This document shows positions 25,087 through 35,996 of a stretch of DNA of 64,000 nt, one piece after another (within the stretch, counting starts at the first letter, position 1; each line of letters begins with the position of its first letter). Both the position numbers and the translations under genes were made by a program. The DNA is from Streptomyces shenzhenensis (lineage in GTDB: Bacteria > Actinomycetota > Actinomycetes > Streptomycetales > Streptomycetaceae), in contig NZ_PENI01000045.1 in NCBI RefSeq assembly GCF_003688995.1, forward strand, positions 1-64,000, given 5' to 3'. The notes under the pieces are model-generated. The model made no database searches and was not told the origin of the DNA. It worked only from the letters and a program-made list of their open reading frames with translations.

Positions 25087-26421
25087 ATGTACGCCGTCAC
25101 CGACCCGACCACCGGCGAGGTCGTCGAGACCTGTCCGACCGCCACCGACGCCGAGGTCGCGGCGGCCGTCGACGCCGCCCACGCCGCCACCGACTGGGGC
25201 CGTACCGGCACCGTGGCCGACCGTGCCGCGCTCCTTCGCCGCCTCGGCGACCTGCACGAACAGCACCGCGACGCACTCGCCGCGAGCATCGTGCGCGAGA
25301 TGGGCAAGCCACTCGCGGAGGCGGCGGACGAGATAGGTTTCTGCACCGAGATCTACCACTACTACGCGGACCACGCCGAGGAGTTCCTCGCCGACGAGCC
25401 GCTCGCCGTCACCTCGGGACCCGGCACCGCCGTCGTCCGGCGCAGCCCGGTGGGCGTCCTGCTCGGCATCATGCCGTGGAACTTCCCCGCCTACCAGGTG
25501 GCCCGCTTCGCCGCACCCAACCTCGCCGTGGGCAACACCCTCGTCCTCAAGCACGCCCCGCAGTGCCCCGGCACGGCCGCGCTGCTGGAGCGGCTGTTCG
25601 CCGAGGCCGGTTTCCCGCCGGGGGCGTACGTCAACGTGTACGCCACCAACGAGCAGATCGCCGACGTCATCGCTGACCCGAGGGTCCGGGGCGTGTCCCT
25701 CACCGGCTCCGAACGGGCCGGTGCCGCGGTCGCGGAGATCGCCGGGCGGCATCTGAAGAAGGTCGTCCTCGAACTCGGCGGTTCCGACCCGTTCGTCGTG
25801 CTGTCCACCGACGACCTGGACGCCGTCGTGGCGGCCGCCGTGGCCGCGCGTCTCGACAACACCGGTCAGGCGTGCAACGCCGCCAAGCGGTTCGTGGTGG
25901 TCGAGGGCCTGTACGACGCGTTCGTGGAGAAGTTCACCGCCCGGCTGACGGCCGCGGCCACAGGCGCACCGCTCGCCTCGGCCGGCGCCGCCGAGACCCT
26001 GGCCCGGCAGGTCGACGCGGCCGTCGCGGAGGGTGCCACGCTGCACAGCGTCGGCGAGCGGCACGGCGCCTTCTTCCCGGCGGGCGTCCTCACCGGGCTC
26101 ACCACCCGGCACGCCGCCGCCCGCCAGGAACTCTTCGGGCCGGTCGCGATGGTCTTCCCCGCCGCCGACGAGGACGACGCCGTGCGTATCGCCAACGACA
26201 CCCCGTACGGTCTCGGCTCGTACGTCTTCACCACCGACCCCGCGCAGGCCGCGCGCGTCGCCGACCGCATCGAGGCCGGCATGGTCTTCGTGAACGGCGT
26301 GGGCGCGGAGGGTGCCGAACTGCCCTTCGGCGGCGTCAAGCGGTCCGGCTTCGGCCGCGAACTCGGCCGCCTCGGCATCGAGGAGTTCGTCAACAAGAAG
26401 CTGATCCGCACGGTGGGTTGA
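25087..26421 (+). CDS. NAD(P)-dependent aldehyde dehydrogenase
   Basis: 444 residues, SSADH-like. PWNFPAYQVARFAAPNLAVGNTLVLKHAP binds the nicotinamide/phosphate, catalytic Glu in VLELGGSDPF and catalytic Cys in DNTGQACNAAKRFVVV; ELFGPVAMVFP and LPFGGVKRSGFGRELG follow. A loop after the Cys (around TGAPLASAGAAET) is about ten residues shorter than in most relatives. Third gene of the TetR-controlled operon; likely converts the aldehyde made by the upstream dehydrogenase to an acid. Confidence 0.93.
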   Translation: MYAVTDPTTGEVVETCPTATDAEVAAAVDAAHAATDWGRTGTVADRAALLRRLGDLHEQHRDALAASIVREMGKPLAEAADEIGFCTEIYHYYADHAEEFLADEPLAVTSGPGTAVVRRSPVGVLLGIMPWNFPAYQVARFAAPNLAVGNTLVLKHAPQCPGTAALLERLFAEAGFPPGAYVNVYATNEQIADVIADPRVRGVSLTGSERAGAAVAEIAGRHLKKVVLELGGSDPFVVLSTDDLDAVVAAAVAARLDNTGQACNAAKRFVVVEGLYDAFVEKFTARLTAAATGAPLASAGAAETLARQVDAAVAEGATLHSVGERHGAFFPAGVLTGLTTRHAAARQELFGPVAMVFPAADEDDAVRIANDTPYGLGSYVFTTDPAQAARVADRIEAGMVFVNGVGAEGAELPFGGVKRSGFGRELGRLGIEEFVNKKLIRTVG

Positions 26422-26479
26422 GCACACGGCGCGCCTGCGCAAACCCCTACCGCGTCTGAGACCGACCCCTCCGAGGTGT

Positions 26480-27430
26480 TCAGTTCTCGTGGCCCGCGCG
26501 CAGCCAGTCGATGTACTCGGTGACGGCGCGTTCGACGTCGTAGGCGGGCCGGTACCCGGTGTCCTGCTGGACACGGGTGATGTCGAGGTGGCTCTGCCGG
26601 CCGGATCCGCCGGTCGGCAGCTCGATCCGGGCGTCGGGGACGACCTTCTTGATCGCGGCGATGATCTCGGCGTTGGTCGTCGCGCGGCCGGAACCGACGT
26701 TGTACGTGCGGTGGTTGAGGTGGTCGGAGAGCTGGAGGAGCGCGATCGCCCGCCCTGTGTCCTTGACGTAACACAGGTCGAGCGCGTCCTCCGCGTACGC
26801 GGGCCCGGGGAGGGTGGAGAGGTCCGGCTCGGTTCCGCGGGCTGCGGCGTGGACGAGTTCGGGGGCGGCGAAGAACAACGCGCCGTGCGGGTCTCGCGGT
26901 CCCCAGACGCCGGAGATGCGGTAGTTGACGACATCGATGCCGGTCGCGTCGGCCAGATGGCCGTTGAGGAGCTCACCGATCTTCTTGAAGGTGGGGATCA
27001 CATGCGAGGAGGTCATCGGCAGGGGCATGTCCTCGCCGAGCGGGCCCTCGTCGGAGACACCGCCGTACACGCCGATCGTGCTCGCGACGCCCACGCGCCG
27101 CACCCCCCAGTCGCGGGCGGCCTGCAGAACGTTGAACAGGCCGCCCAGCGCCTTCCGTGCCGCTTCGACGGGCTGATCGGAGCTGGGGGGCCAGGGCATG
27201 GAGCCCGTCGCGAGGTGCACGATGCCGGTGATCCTGTGCCGTGTGCCGATGTCGTGCAGCGCCGACAGATCGGTGATGTCCCCTTGTTCCACCGTCACTT
27301 GTGCGGTGTCGAGGTAGGCCGGCACCTCGGCCTTCCGGCGCTGGACCAGCACGCAGTCCTCGCCCAGGTCCAGGAGTGCCCGCACGGTGTGGGAGCCGAT
27401 GAAACCGAGACCTCCGGTGACCAAAATCAT
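26480..27430 (-). CDS. NAD-dependent epimerase/dehydratase family protein
   Basis: 316 residues, extended SDR. Start MILVTGGLGFIGSHTVRALLDLGEDCVLV holds the GxxGxxG motif; GDITDLSAL, VASTIGVYGG (Ser/Thr), and a later Tyr region are present but the usual YxxxK is replaced by SHVIPTFKKIGELL, so the catalytic Tyr is not evident. The C-terminal NVGSGRATTNAEIIAAIKK is as in sugar-nucleotide epimerases. ATG 27430 has AGGAGAGG upstream. Possible non-sugar substrate. Convergent with the aldehyde dehydrogenase. Confidence 0.85.
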   Translation of the reverse strand: MILVTGGLGFIGSHTVRALLDLGEDCVLVQRRKAEVPAYLDTAQVTVEQGDITDLSALHDIGTRHRITGIVHLATGSMPWPPSSDQPVEAARKALGGLFNVLQAARDWGVRRVGVASTIGVYGGVSDEGPLGEDMPLPMTSSHVIPTFKKIGELLNGHLADATGIDVVNYRISGVWGPRDPHGALFFAAPELVHAAARGTEPDLSTLPGPAYAEDALDLCYVKDTGRAIALLQLSDHLNHRTYNVGSGRATTNAEIIAAIKKVVPDARIELPTGGSGRQSHLDITRVQQDTGYRPAYDVERAVTEYIDWLRAGHEN

Positions 27431-27520
27431 CCCTGTACCTCTCCTGACGTCTGACTGGCCCGTCCCCACCGCCGCACCCAAGCAGCGGGCAGTACGCGGG
27501 ACGGAGCACCCCAGCCGAAG

Positions 27521-27561
27521 CGGATCCATGTTCCGGAACGACGATACGGATCCACGTTCCG
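27521..27561. promoter_or_regulatory. Tandem operator-like repeats upstream of epimerase gene
   Basis: CGGATCCATGTTCCG (27521-27535) and CGGATCCACGTTCCG (27547-27561) are direct repeats 26 bases apart with one mismatch; each is itself an imperfect CGGA...TCCG dyad of the kind bound by TetR-family repressors. They lie 91-131 bases upstream of the epimerase ATG. Confidence 0.55.
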
Positions 27562-27589
27562 CTTTGTCAACGACGACGGCTCCGGCCGG

Positions 27590-27913
27590 CTACCAGGACT
27601 CGGGGTGGCGGTAGGGCTCCCACCAGTTCGTCAGCCCCCACACACCCAGGGCCAGCACACCGGCCGCGACGACGGCCGCCACCCACGGCCGCCGGAGCCG
27701 GCGCAGGGTCAGCAGCCAGGCCACCAGGGGTACGACAGCGCCGCCCACCGCGATGAGAGGGAGGTCGAGGTAGAGGACTCTCAGGTCACGCTGAGCGTCT
27801 TCGAATCCGCCGTCGATGTTGACCCGGGCCATCGGCGCCCAAGAGATCACCGCGAGAGCGGCGCCCACAGCCGCCAGCAGTATGCCGACACATCCCTTGC
27901 CGTGTTCCTTCAT
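27590..27913 (-). CDS. Small integral membrane protein
   Basis: 107 residues with three hydrophobic segments (about 8-28, 49-70 and 78-96) and a polar C-terminus rich in Trp/Pro (NWWEPYRHPESW). I do not recognise a family. ATG 27913 is chosen; the reading frame stays open 64 codons upstream but that part is basic and GC-shadow-like. Divergent from malic enzyme. Confidence 0.6.
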   Translation of the reverse strand: MKEHGKGCVGILLAAVGAALAVISWAPMARVNIDGGFEDAQRDLRVLYLDLPLIAVGGAVVPLVAWLLTLRRLRRPWVAAVVAAGVLALGVWGLTNWWEPYRHPESW

Positions 27914-28119
27914 AGTCGTCTGGGACGCACCGGGCGGGGATCGAGTTCCCGGAGGTGGACACGTATCGCCTCGGTGACACAGCGGTGCCCGGCGCCCGGA
28001 CCGGAGTTCAGCGCGCGGCGAGCGGAACTGTATGCGCACGGTAGAGGTAGCGGCGGGGGACGCTTCTGCCCGGAATCGCCGGGTGGCGTACACATACTTA
28101 CGCACGCGGGGAGAGCTTC

Positions 28120-29789
28120 ATGACCAAGAGGACCGCGCGGACTCCTGTCACTCCGGGCGCACTTGTGGATCCGCTCCGTAACCGGGGTGTGGCGTTCACA
28201 CAGCCGGAGCGGGACGAACTGGGCCTGACCGGGCGGTTGCCGTCCGCGGTGCTGACCCTGGAGCAGCAGGCGCAGCGTGTGTACCGGCAGATGCAGGGCC
28301 AGGGCGGCGACCTGGCCAAGAACGTATATCTGGAACAGCTGCACGACCGCAACGAAACCCTTTACTACAAGGTGCTCACGGATCACCTGGTGGAGTTGCT
28401 GCCGATCGTGTACGACCCCACGGTCGGCGAGGCGATCGAGAAGTACTCCCATGAGTACCGCCGCCCACGCGGTCTCTTCCTGTCCATCGACCGGCCCGAT
28501 GACATCGAGAAGGCGTTCGCCACGCTCCGGCTCGGCCCCGACGACGTGGACCTGATCGTGTGCACCGACGCCGAGGAGATCCTGGGCATCGGCGACTGGG
28601 GCGTGGGCGGGATCCAGATCTCGGTGGGCAAACTGGCGGTCTACACCGCCGCGGCCGGCATCGACCCACACCGTGTCGTCCCCGTGACACTGGACGTGGG
28701 AACGGACCGTGCATCGCTGCTCAAGGATCCGCTCTACCTGGGCAACCGGCACCCCAGGGTGCGCGGCGCCGCGTACGACGCGTTCGTCGAGCGGTACCTG
28801 GAAACGGCGTCGTCCCTGTTCCCGGGCGCGCTGCTGCACTTCGAGGACTTCGGCCCCAGCAACGCCCGGCGGATTCTGGAGCAGTACGGCGGACGTCACC
28901 GGATCTTCAACGACGACATGCAGGGCACGGGCGCCGTCACGCTCGCCGCCGCACTGTCGGCGGTCAAGGTCAGCGGTGTGCCGATGCGGGACCAGAAGCT
29001 GGTCGTCTTCGGCGCCGGCACCGCGGGTGTGGGCATCGCCGACCAGTTGCGCGACGCGATGATCCGCGACGGGGCGGATCCCGGGCAGGCCACCGCGCAG
29101 GTGTGGCTCATCGACAAACAGGGCCTGCTCACCCGTGACATGACGGACCTGCGTGACTTCCAGCAGCCCTACGCGCGCGACCCGGCGGACATCGCGGGCT
29201 GGGCGAGGGACGACGGCGTCGTCTCCCTGCTGGAGACCGTCCGGCAGGCCCGGCCGACCCTCCTGCTGGGCACCTCCACCGTGCACGGGGCGTTCACCCG
29301 GGAGGTCATCGAGGCCATGACGGCGGCCACCGAGCGGCCGATCGTCTTCCCGATCTCCAACCCGACCTCCCGCATCGAGGCCATGCCCGCCGATGTGATC
29401 GCCTGGTCCGGCGGGAAGGCGCTGGTCGCGACCGGCATCCCGGTCCCGCCCGTGCGGTACGACGGCGTGACCTACGAGATCGCGCAGGCCAACAACGCGC
29501 TGCTGTACCCGGGTCTCGGCCTGGGCACCATCGTCTCCGGGGCGTCCCAGGTGACCTCGGGCATGCTGCTCGCCGCCGCACAGGCGGTCGCGGACCAGGT
29601 CGACCCGACCGGCGCCGGCGCCTCCCTGCTGCCGCCCGTGGAGAACCTGCGGCAGTCGTCGGCGATCACGGCGACCGCCGTGGTGCAGGCCGCGATCGAC
29701 GAGGGCGGGGCGACCGCCAAGCCCGCCGACGCCGGCCAGGCCGTCCGGGAGGCCATGTGGGAGCCGGTCTACGGCGACGGAGCGCGGTC

Positions 29790-29793
<4 letters not shown>
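28120..29793 (+). CDS. maeA: NAD-dependent malic enzyme (MaeA type)
   Basis: 557 residues, collinear with the large bacterial MaeA. RGLFLSIDRPDD, VCTDAEEILGIGDWGVGGIQISVGKLAVYTAAAGI (active-site Lys), VVPVTLDVGTD, ALLHFEDFGPSNARRILEQY and IFNDDMQGTGAVTLAAAL (metal-binding Asp), then the dinucleotide motif VVFGAGTAGVGIADQL at about residue 295. Catalyses malate to pyruvate + CO2 with NAD(P)H. ATG 28120 follows GGGGAGAG. It overlaps fumC by four bases (ATGA), so fumarate can be channelled to pyruvate. Confidence 0.95.
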
Positions 29794-31274
<1,481 letters not shown>

Positions 31275-31295
31275 CCGGGGCCGGCCGGGTGCCCG

Positions 31296-32204
31296 TCAGG
31301 GGGTGCGGGTGCGCAGACGGCGGAGCATGCGGGCGTCCTGGAAGCCGACGGAGCGGGCCGCGGCCTCGACCGTCGTGCCCTGGCTGATGAGGTGCTGGGC
31401 GCGTTCGAGGCGGAGGGTCTGCTGGTAGCGCAGTGGGGTGAGGCCGGTGGCGCGCCCGAAGAGCCGGGTGAGGGTGCGTTCGCTCACGCCGACGGCCGAG
31501 GCCAGGGCGGACAGCGGGAGCGGCCGGTCGAAGTCGGCGTCGATGATGTCCTGGGCGCGGTGCACGGTGTCGTCGAGATGGGAGCGGTGCCGGAACATCG
31601 CGCTGGACTGCTGTGCGTGCCCGTTGCGGCGGGCGTAGACCACCATGTCCCGGGCCACGCGCGCCGCGGCGGCCGGGCCGTGCCGGGTCGCCACCAGGTG
31701 CAGGGCCAGATCGATGCCGCTGGCGATCCCCGCCGAGGTGATCACCCGGTCGTCGGCGGTGAACAGCACGTCGCGGACGACGGTCGCCCTGGGGTGGCGC
31801 AGGGCCAGTTCGTCCTGCACGTCGTGGTGGGTGGTGCAGCGTCGGCCGTCGAGCAGCCCGGCCCGGCCGAGGACCTCGGCCCCGGCGCAGACGCTGGCCA
31901 CCGTCCCGCCCCCGGCATGGTGGTCGCGCAGGACCCGTAGGGAGGCATCGGCGACGGCAGGGCTCTCGGCCAGGGTCCGCGCCCGCCAGCCGGGCACGAC
32001 GATCAGGTCGTCCGGCCCCAGCTCGGGCCAGTCGAGCGCGGCGACCAGGGGCACCCCCTGGGCCGTCGGGATCTGCGGCTGCTCGGCGACGTAGGCAAGC
32101 GTGTACGGGTGCCCGAACTCGGCGGCCGTGGAGAAGACCTGCGCCGGACCGGCCAGGTCGAGCACATGGACTCCGGGCACCAGGAAGAAGACGACGTGGG
32201 TCAC
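31296..32204 (-). CDS. GlxA-family AraC-type regulator (DJ-1/PfpI + HTH)
   Basis: 302 residues. N-terminal DJ-1/PfpI domain (VVFFLVPGVHVLDLAGPAQVFSTAAEFG, nucleophile-elbow-like VASVCAGAEVLGRAGLLDGRRCTTHH) and C-terminal AraC HTH (LPLSALASAVGVSERTLTRLFGRATGLTPLRYQQTLRLERAQHLI). GTG 32204 is the likely start, ten bases after the stop of the isochorismatase-like gene. The elbow cysteine is present, so small-molecule sensing or hydrolysis is possible. Probably controls its co-transcribed hydrolase. Confidence 0.9.
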   Translation of the reverse strand: MTHVVFFLVPGVHVLDLAGPAQVFSTAAEFGHPYTLAYVAEQPQIPTAQGVPLVAALDWPELGPDDLIVVPGWRARTLAESPAVADASLRVLRDHHAGGGTVASVCAGAEVLGRAGLLDGRRCTTHHDVQDELALRHPRATVVRDVLFTADDRVITSAGIASGIDLALHLVATRHGPAAAARVARDMVVYARRNGHAQQSSAMFRHRSHLDDTVHRAQDIIDADFDRPLPLSALASAVGVSERTLTRLFGRATGLTPLRYQQTLRLERAQHLISQGTTVEAAARSVGFQDARMLRRLRTRTP

Positions 32205-32214
32205 GATCAGGTCA

Positions 32215-32814
32215 TCATGCCTGAGGCGCTGCCGCCGCCTCCAGCCGGTCGATCGTGGCGATGGTGGCGAAGCGTCCGGCGAGGGCGTACTCGGTGCGGC
32301 GGATGACCTCTGCGGCGGGCAGCGTCCGGGGGTCGGCGAGCAGGTCGGCGACGCTCCGGTCGGCGGGGGCATCGGGGTGGGCGAGGGGGTCGGTCGCGGT
32401 CGCGTCGGTGACGAAGGTGACCCGGTAGCCGAGATCACCGGCCACGCGGGTGGTGGTCTCCACGCACTGCTCGGTGCGGATGCCGCAGACGGTGAGTTCC
32501 CGGATGCCGTGCTCGGTGAGGAGCTGCTGCAGGTTGGTGGTGGTGAAGGCGTTGTGCGAGGTCTTGTGGATCAGGGGCTCGCCGTCGGCCCGTTCGAGTT
32601 CCGCCATGAGCCGGACCTGGCCGAGTGCCGGGTCGAAGACATCGCCGCTGCCGGGCTCGTGGTGCAGGACCCATACGACCAGGTCCCCCCGTTCCCGGGA
32701 GAGCCGGACCAGACGGTTCACCTTGTCGGCGATCTTCGGGTCGGAGACGGCCTCCCACAGCGGGCGGGCGCGGAAGGACTCCTGGACGTCGATGACGATC
32801 AGTGCTCGGGTCAT
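32215..32814 (-). CDS. Isochorismatase-family cysteine hydrolase
   Basis: 199 residues. Catalytic triad positions visible: D9 in ALIVIDVQESF, Lys in PLIHKTSHNAFTTTNL, and Cys in LTVCGIRTEQCVETTTRVAGDLGYRV. Family enzymes hydrolyse amides, nicotinamide-like or isochorismate-like substrates; specificity cannot be set. ATG 32814 is chosen. It is followed closely by a GlxA-type regulator, a common pairing in actinobacteria. Confidence 0.9.
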   Translation of the reverse strand: MTRALIVIDVQESFRARPLWEAVSDPKIADKVNRLVRLSRERGDLVVWVLHHEPGSGDVFDPALGQVRLMAELERADGEPLIHKTSHNAFTTTNLQQLLTEHGIRELTVCGIRTEQCVETTTRVAGDLGYRVTFVTDATATDPLAHPDAPADRSVADLLADPRTLPAAEVIRRTEYALAGRFATIATIDRLEAAAAPQA

Positions 32815-32883
32815 GCCCCCAGCCTGCGGTGTGCGCGGGGGCCGGGGACAGACAGCATCAGGTCCGGCGGCGGACCGATCCGG

Positions 32884-33924
32884 TCAGCCGTGCAGGGACC
32901 GGTACGCGGTGACCGCTCCGGGGTGCAGGGCGATGCTCCCGGTGCCGATCAGGCTGCGGACATCGAGGAACTGGGTGCCGACGGCGTTGTCCGGCACCAG
33001 CGCGCTCGCCCGCCGTGCGAGCAGCCGGGTGAGCTCCTCGGCGACGCGCCGGTCCAGGTCCGGGCGGCAGATCAGCAGGTTGGACACGCCGATGGTGGCG
33101 ACACCGCCCGCGGTCCGGTACGCGCCCTGCGGCAGGGACACCTCCTCGAGGCCCGAACCGGCTTGGCCGTCCCGCCCGCCGAGCCGGGGCAGCAGGTCGC
33201 CCAGGGGCAGGAACCGCAGACCGGGCCGGACATCGAGGCCGGACAGGGTGGGCAGCGGTACGCCGCCCGCGACCAGCAGGGCCTCCACCGTGCCGGCCCG
33301 CATGGCGTCGGCCGCCGCCTCCAGCGGCAGGTGCCGGACGGGGACGTCGGTGCCGGGCGTGAGCCCCGCGGCGTGCAGGATGCGTTCGCCGAGCACCGCG
33401 GCGCCCGATCCGTCCGCGCCGAGCGAGACGGTGTGGCCCGTCAGCTGGGCGACGGTGCGCACGGGCGAGTCGGCGCGGACGGCGAACTGCAGATAGGTCT
33501 CGTAGACCCGGCCGATGGCGCGCAGCGGCACCGGGTGCGGGAAGAGGCCGCCGCTCTGGGCGGCCCGCGCGGTGTCGGTGAGGACGAGGGCGAGGTCGGC
33601 GCGGCCCTCCCGGAGCAGCCGGATGTTGGTGACGCTGCCGGGTGTGGTGCGGACGCGGCAGGTCAGACCCGGGTGGGCGGCCTCGGTCTCGGCGGCGAGC
33701 AGCCGCCCGAACGCGGCGTAGAACGCGGTGGGTTCACCGGTCGCGATCCGCAGGAGGCCGTCGAGGCCCCGCTCCCGCCGTGAGGTGTCGCCCGCGAGCG
33801 CGCCGGACAGCGCGGCGGCGGCCGTCGAGCCGAGCGCGACGCGCAGGGCCGTACGGCGGGAGGTGCTCCGCGGAAGGGATCGTGCGGCGGCGGTCTGCGG
33901 GCGGGCGTCGGTGCGGCGGCTCAT
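32884..33924 (-). CDS. TAXI-family (TRAP-type) solute-binding protein, Tat-exported
   Basis: 346 residues. N-terminal twin-arginine signal (SRRTALRVALGSTAAAALSGALAG) then a TAXI periplasmic-binding fold: LRIATGEPTAFYAAFGRLLAAETE, VRTTPGSVTNIRLLREGRADLALVLTDTA, and LIGTGSIALHPGAVTAYRSLHG at the end. TAXI proteins normally serve TRAP transporters, but no DctQM-type permease is nearby. The start overlaps the histidine kinase stop (ATGA), so this copy is probably an external ligand sensor for the two-component system. Confidence 0.88.
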   Translation of the reverse strand: MSRRTDARPQTAAARSLPRSTSRRTALRVALGSTAAAALSGALAGDTSRRERGLDGLLRIATGEPTAFYAAFGRLLAAETEAAHPGLTCRVRTTPGSVTNIRLLREGRADLALVLTDTARAAQSGGLFPHPVPLRAIGRVYETYLQFAVRADSPVRTVAQLTGHTVSLGADGSGAAVLGERILHAAGLTPGTDVPVRHLPLEAAADAMRAGTVEALLVAGGVPLPTLSGLDVRPGLRFLPLGDLLPRLGGRDGQAGSGLEEVSLPQGAYRTAGGVATIGVSNLLICRPDLDRRVAEELTRLLARRASALVPDNAVGTQFLDVRSLIGTGSIALHPGAVTAYRSLHG

Positions 33925-35327
33925 CGGGCGCCGCCGTCGGCCGGGGCCAGCGGTACGAGCGCTCTTACCCGCAGTCCCCGCGGTCGCACGGGCGTCAGTT
34001 CCAGTCGGCCGCCCCGCCCGGCGAGCAGTTGTTCGGCGATGGCCAGGCCCAGGCCCGTGCCCGCGGTACGGCCGTGCCGGCCCGAGCGCCAGAACCGTGT
34101 GGTGGCCAGGGCGCGTTCGCGCGCGTCGAGGCCAGGACCGTCGTCGGTCACCGAGACGATCATGTGCGATCCCTCGGCGGCGCAGCCCAGCACGATCTCG
34201 GCGCCGTGCCCCGCGTACTTGATCGCGTTGTCCAGGAGGATGTCCGTGATCTGGGCGAGTTCGCCGTCCGTGCAGGCGGCGACGGCCGGTCCGGGGGCGG
34301 TCGCGGCGGTCAGCCGGATCCCGGCCCGGCGTGCCACGGGCTCCCACAGCGCCTGCTGGGCGGCCGCGACGGCCGCCGCGTCGCAGTGGACGTTCGGGCC
34401 GCCGGCCACGATCAGCTCACCGGCCCGGTGTTCCGCGGCGGCAAGGGCCAGCAGATCGTCGAGGAGGGTCTCCAGCCGGTCGAGTTCGGCGGTCACGCCG
34501 CTGTAGCCACGGTCGGCGGAGGGCCGCAGGTGCGGGTGCAGGGCGTCGACGCGCAGCCTGAGCGCCGCCATGGGGTTGCGCATCTGGTGCGAGGTGTCGG
34601 CGACGAGTCTGCGCTGCTGTTCCAGCGCCGTCGTGACGGTGCGCGCCATCCGGTTGAAGCCCATGGCCAGCTGGCGCAGTTCGGGTGGGCCGCCGGCCCG
34701 GGTCTGCTCGGGCGGGAGCCCCGCGGCGAGCCGGCCGACGGCGCGGTCGAGCCGGCGCAGCGGGCTGACCACCCAGGCGGTCGCGGCCCGCGCCAGCACC
34801 GTGCAGGCGACGGCGACCACCGCGGTACCGGCGAGGACGGCCGTCCAGCGCCAGGTGACGTCGTGCGCCGCGGTCGCGACCGAGGCCCGCAGCACGACGG
34901 CGCCCGAGACCCGGGTGCCGGAACCGGCCGGTTCTGCGAACATCCGGTGCCCGTCCGACCAGGGGCGCAGCGCGTGCGCGGGGTGCGAGGTCTGGTTGCG
35001 CAGCGCCGCGTCCAGGAGCCGGGCCACGGCCGGGTCGTCGGCCCGTACACCGCCGGTCTGCACGACGGGCCTGCGCCGCGTGTCGGTGACGACGATCCCC
35101 TCCCCGTACAGCTGTGTGTAGCGCCTGGCCTCGGCGGTGAGGGCGGAGGTGTCGCCGCTCGCGGCGGCCTGGTCCGTCAGGGACGCGAAGCGGTCGAGGT
35201 CGGCGCTGCGGGCGAGGACCAGCTGCTGGGTGCGGTCGGACGCGGTGAACAGCAGCAGCGGTACGGCGAAGGCGGCCACCGCCAGCACGACGAACATCAG
35301 CAGGGCGGCCTGGACGCGGGTGCGCAC
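33921..35327 (-). CDS. OmpR-class sensor histidine kinase
   Basis: 468 residues. TM1 at about 7-28 and TM2 near 178-198 bracket a 150-residue extracytoplasmic domain; HAMP (VSPLRRLDRAVGRLAAG), HisKA with phospho-acceptor His in LVADTSHQMRNPMAALRL, and HATPase N/G boxes (DILLDNAIKYAGH, VTDDGPGLDARER, GTGLGLAIAEQLL). GTG 35327 has GAGGAG upstream and is nine bases from the regulator stop. Its sensory partner is likely the TAXI protein encoded immediately downstream. Confidence 0.94.
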   Translation of the reverse strand: MRTRVQAALLMFVVLAVAAFAVPLLLFTASDRTQQLVLARSADLDRFASLTDQAAASGDTSALTAEARRYTQLYGEGIVVTDTRRRPVVQTGGVRADDPAVARLLDAALRNQTSHPAHALRPWSDGHRMFAEPAGSGTRVSGAVVLRASVATAAHDVTWRWTAVLAGTAVVAVACTVLARAATAWVVSPLRRLDRAVGRLAAGLPPEQTRAGGPPELRQLAMGFNRMARTVTTALEQQRRLVADTSHQMRNPMAALRLRVDALHPHLRPSADRGYSGVTAELDRLETLLDDLLALAAAEHRAGELIVAGGPNVHCDAAAVAAAQQALWEPVARRAGIRLTAATAPGPAVAACTDGELAQITDILLDNAIKYAGHGAEIVLGCAAEGSHMIVSVTDDGPGLDARERALATTRFWRSGRHGRTAGTGLGLAIAEQLLAGRGGRLELTPVRPRGLRVRALVPLAPADGGAR

Positions 35328-35336
35328 GCCGGCTCC

Positions 35337-35996
35337 TCAGTCCCCGAAGCGGTAGCCGAAGCCGCGGATCGTGGTGAGCAGGTGGGGGCGGCGGAGCTTG
35401 CCGCGCAGTTGGGTGAGGTGGACGTCGAGCGAGCGGGACACGGCGTGGAAGGCGTCGCCCCACACCTCGTCCAGGAGTTGCTCCCGGCTCACGGCCGTGC
35501 CCGCCCGACCGGCCAGTACGGCGAGGATGTCGAACTCCTTCGTGGTCAGCTCGACCTCGGCGCCGCCCACGCGGACCCGGCGGGCGTCGAGGTCGACCTC
35601 GACGTCACCGGCGCGGACGGTGCGTGCCGCGGGTGCGGTACGCGTCGCGGTCCGCCGGGTGACGGCCTCGATCCGCGCGAGGAGTTCGGCGAGACGCACC
35701 GGCTTGACGAGGTAGTCGTCCGCCCCGAGGCGCAGCCCGCGTACCACGGAGCGTTCGTCGCCGCGGGCGGTGAGCACCACCACGGACAGGTCGCTGACCG
35801 CCCGCAGGGCGCGCAGCACGTCCAGTCCGTCGACATCGGGCAGGCCGAGGTCGAGCAGCAGCAGATCGGAGCTGCGGTGGTAGGTGAGCACGTCCTTGCC
35901 GTGCCGGACCCGCCGGGTGACATGGCCGTGATCGTAAAGGACCTCCACAAGTGCCGCGGCCACCCCGTCGTCGTCCTCGGCCAGCAGTATCTGCAC
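35337..35996 (-). CDS. OmpR/PhoB-class response regulator
   Basis: 219 residues. Receiver with acidic pair in QILLAEDDDG, phospho-acceptor Asp in LLLLDLGLPDVDGLDVLRAL, Thr in VVVLTARGDE and Lys in LVKPVRLAEL; then a winged-helix output with EVELTTKEFDILAVLAGRAGTAVSREQLLDEVWG and TTIRGFGYRF. GTG 35996 has GGAGGGG upstream. First gene of the regulator-kinase-TAXI operon, divergent from the ligJ-ligI genes; direct-repeat boxes upstream of ligJ are a candidate target. Confidence 0.95.
   Translation of the reverse strand: MQILLAEDDDGVAAALVEVLYDHGHVTRRVRHGKDVLTYHRSSDLLLLDLGLPDVDGLDVLRALRAVSDLSVVVLTARGDERSVVRGLRLGADDYLVKPVRLAELLARIEAVTRRTATRTAPAARTVRAGDVEVDLDARRVRVGGAEVELTTKEFDILAVLAGRAGTAVSREQLLDEVWGDAFHAVSRSLDVHLTQLRGKLRRPHLLTTIRGFGYRFGD

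Noticed and set aside
32215..32814. Isochorismatase as siderophore gene
   Set aside because: No 2,3-dihydroxybenzoate or NRPS genes; pairing with GlxA-type regulator indicates a generic cysteine hydrolase.
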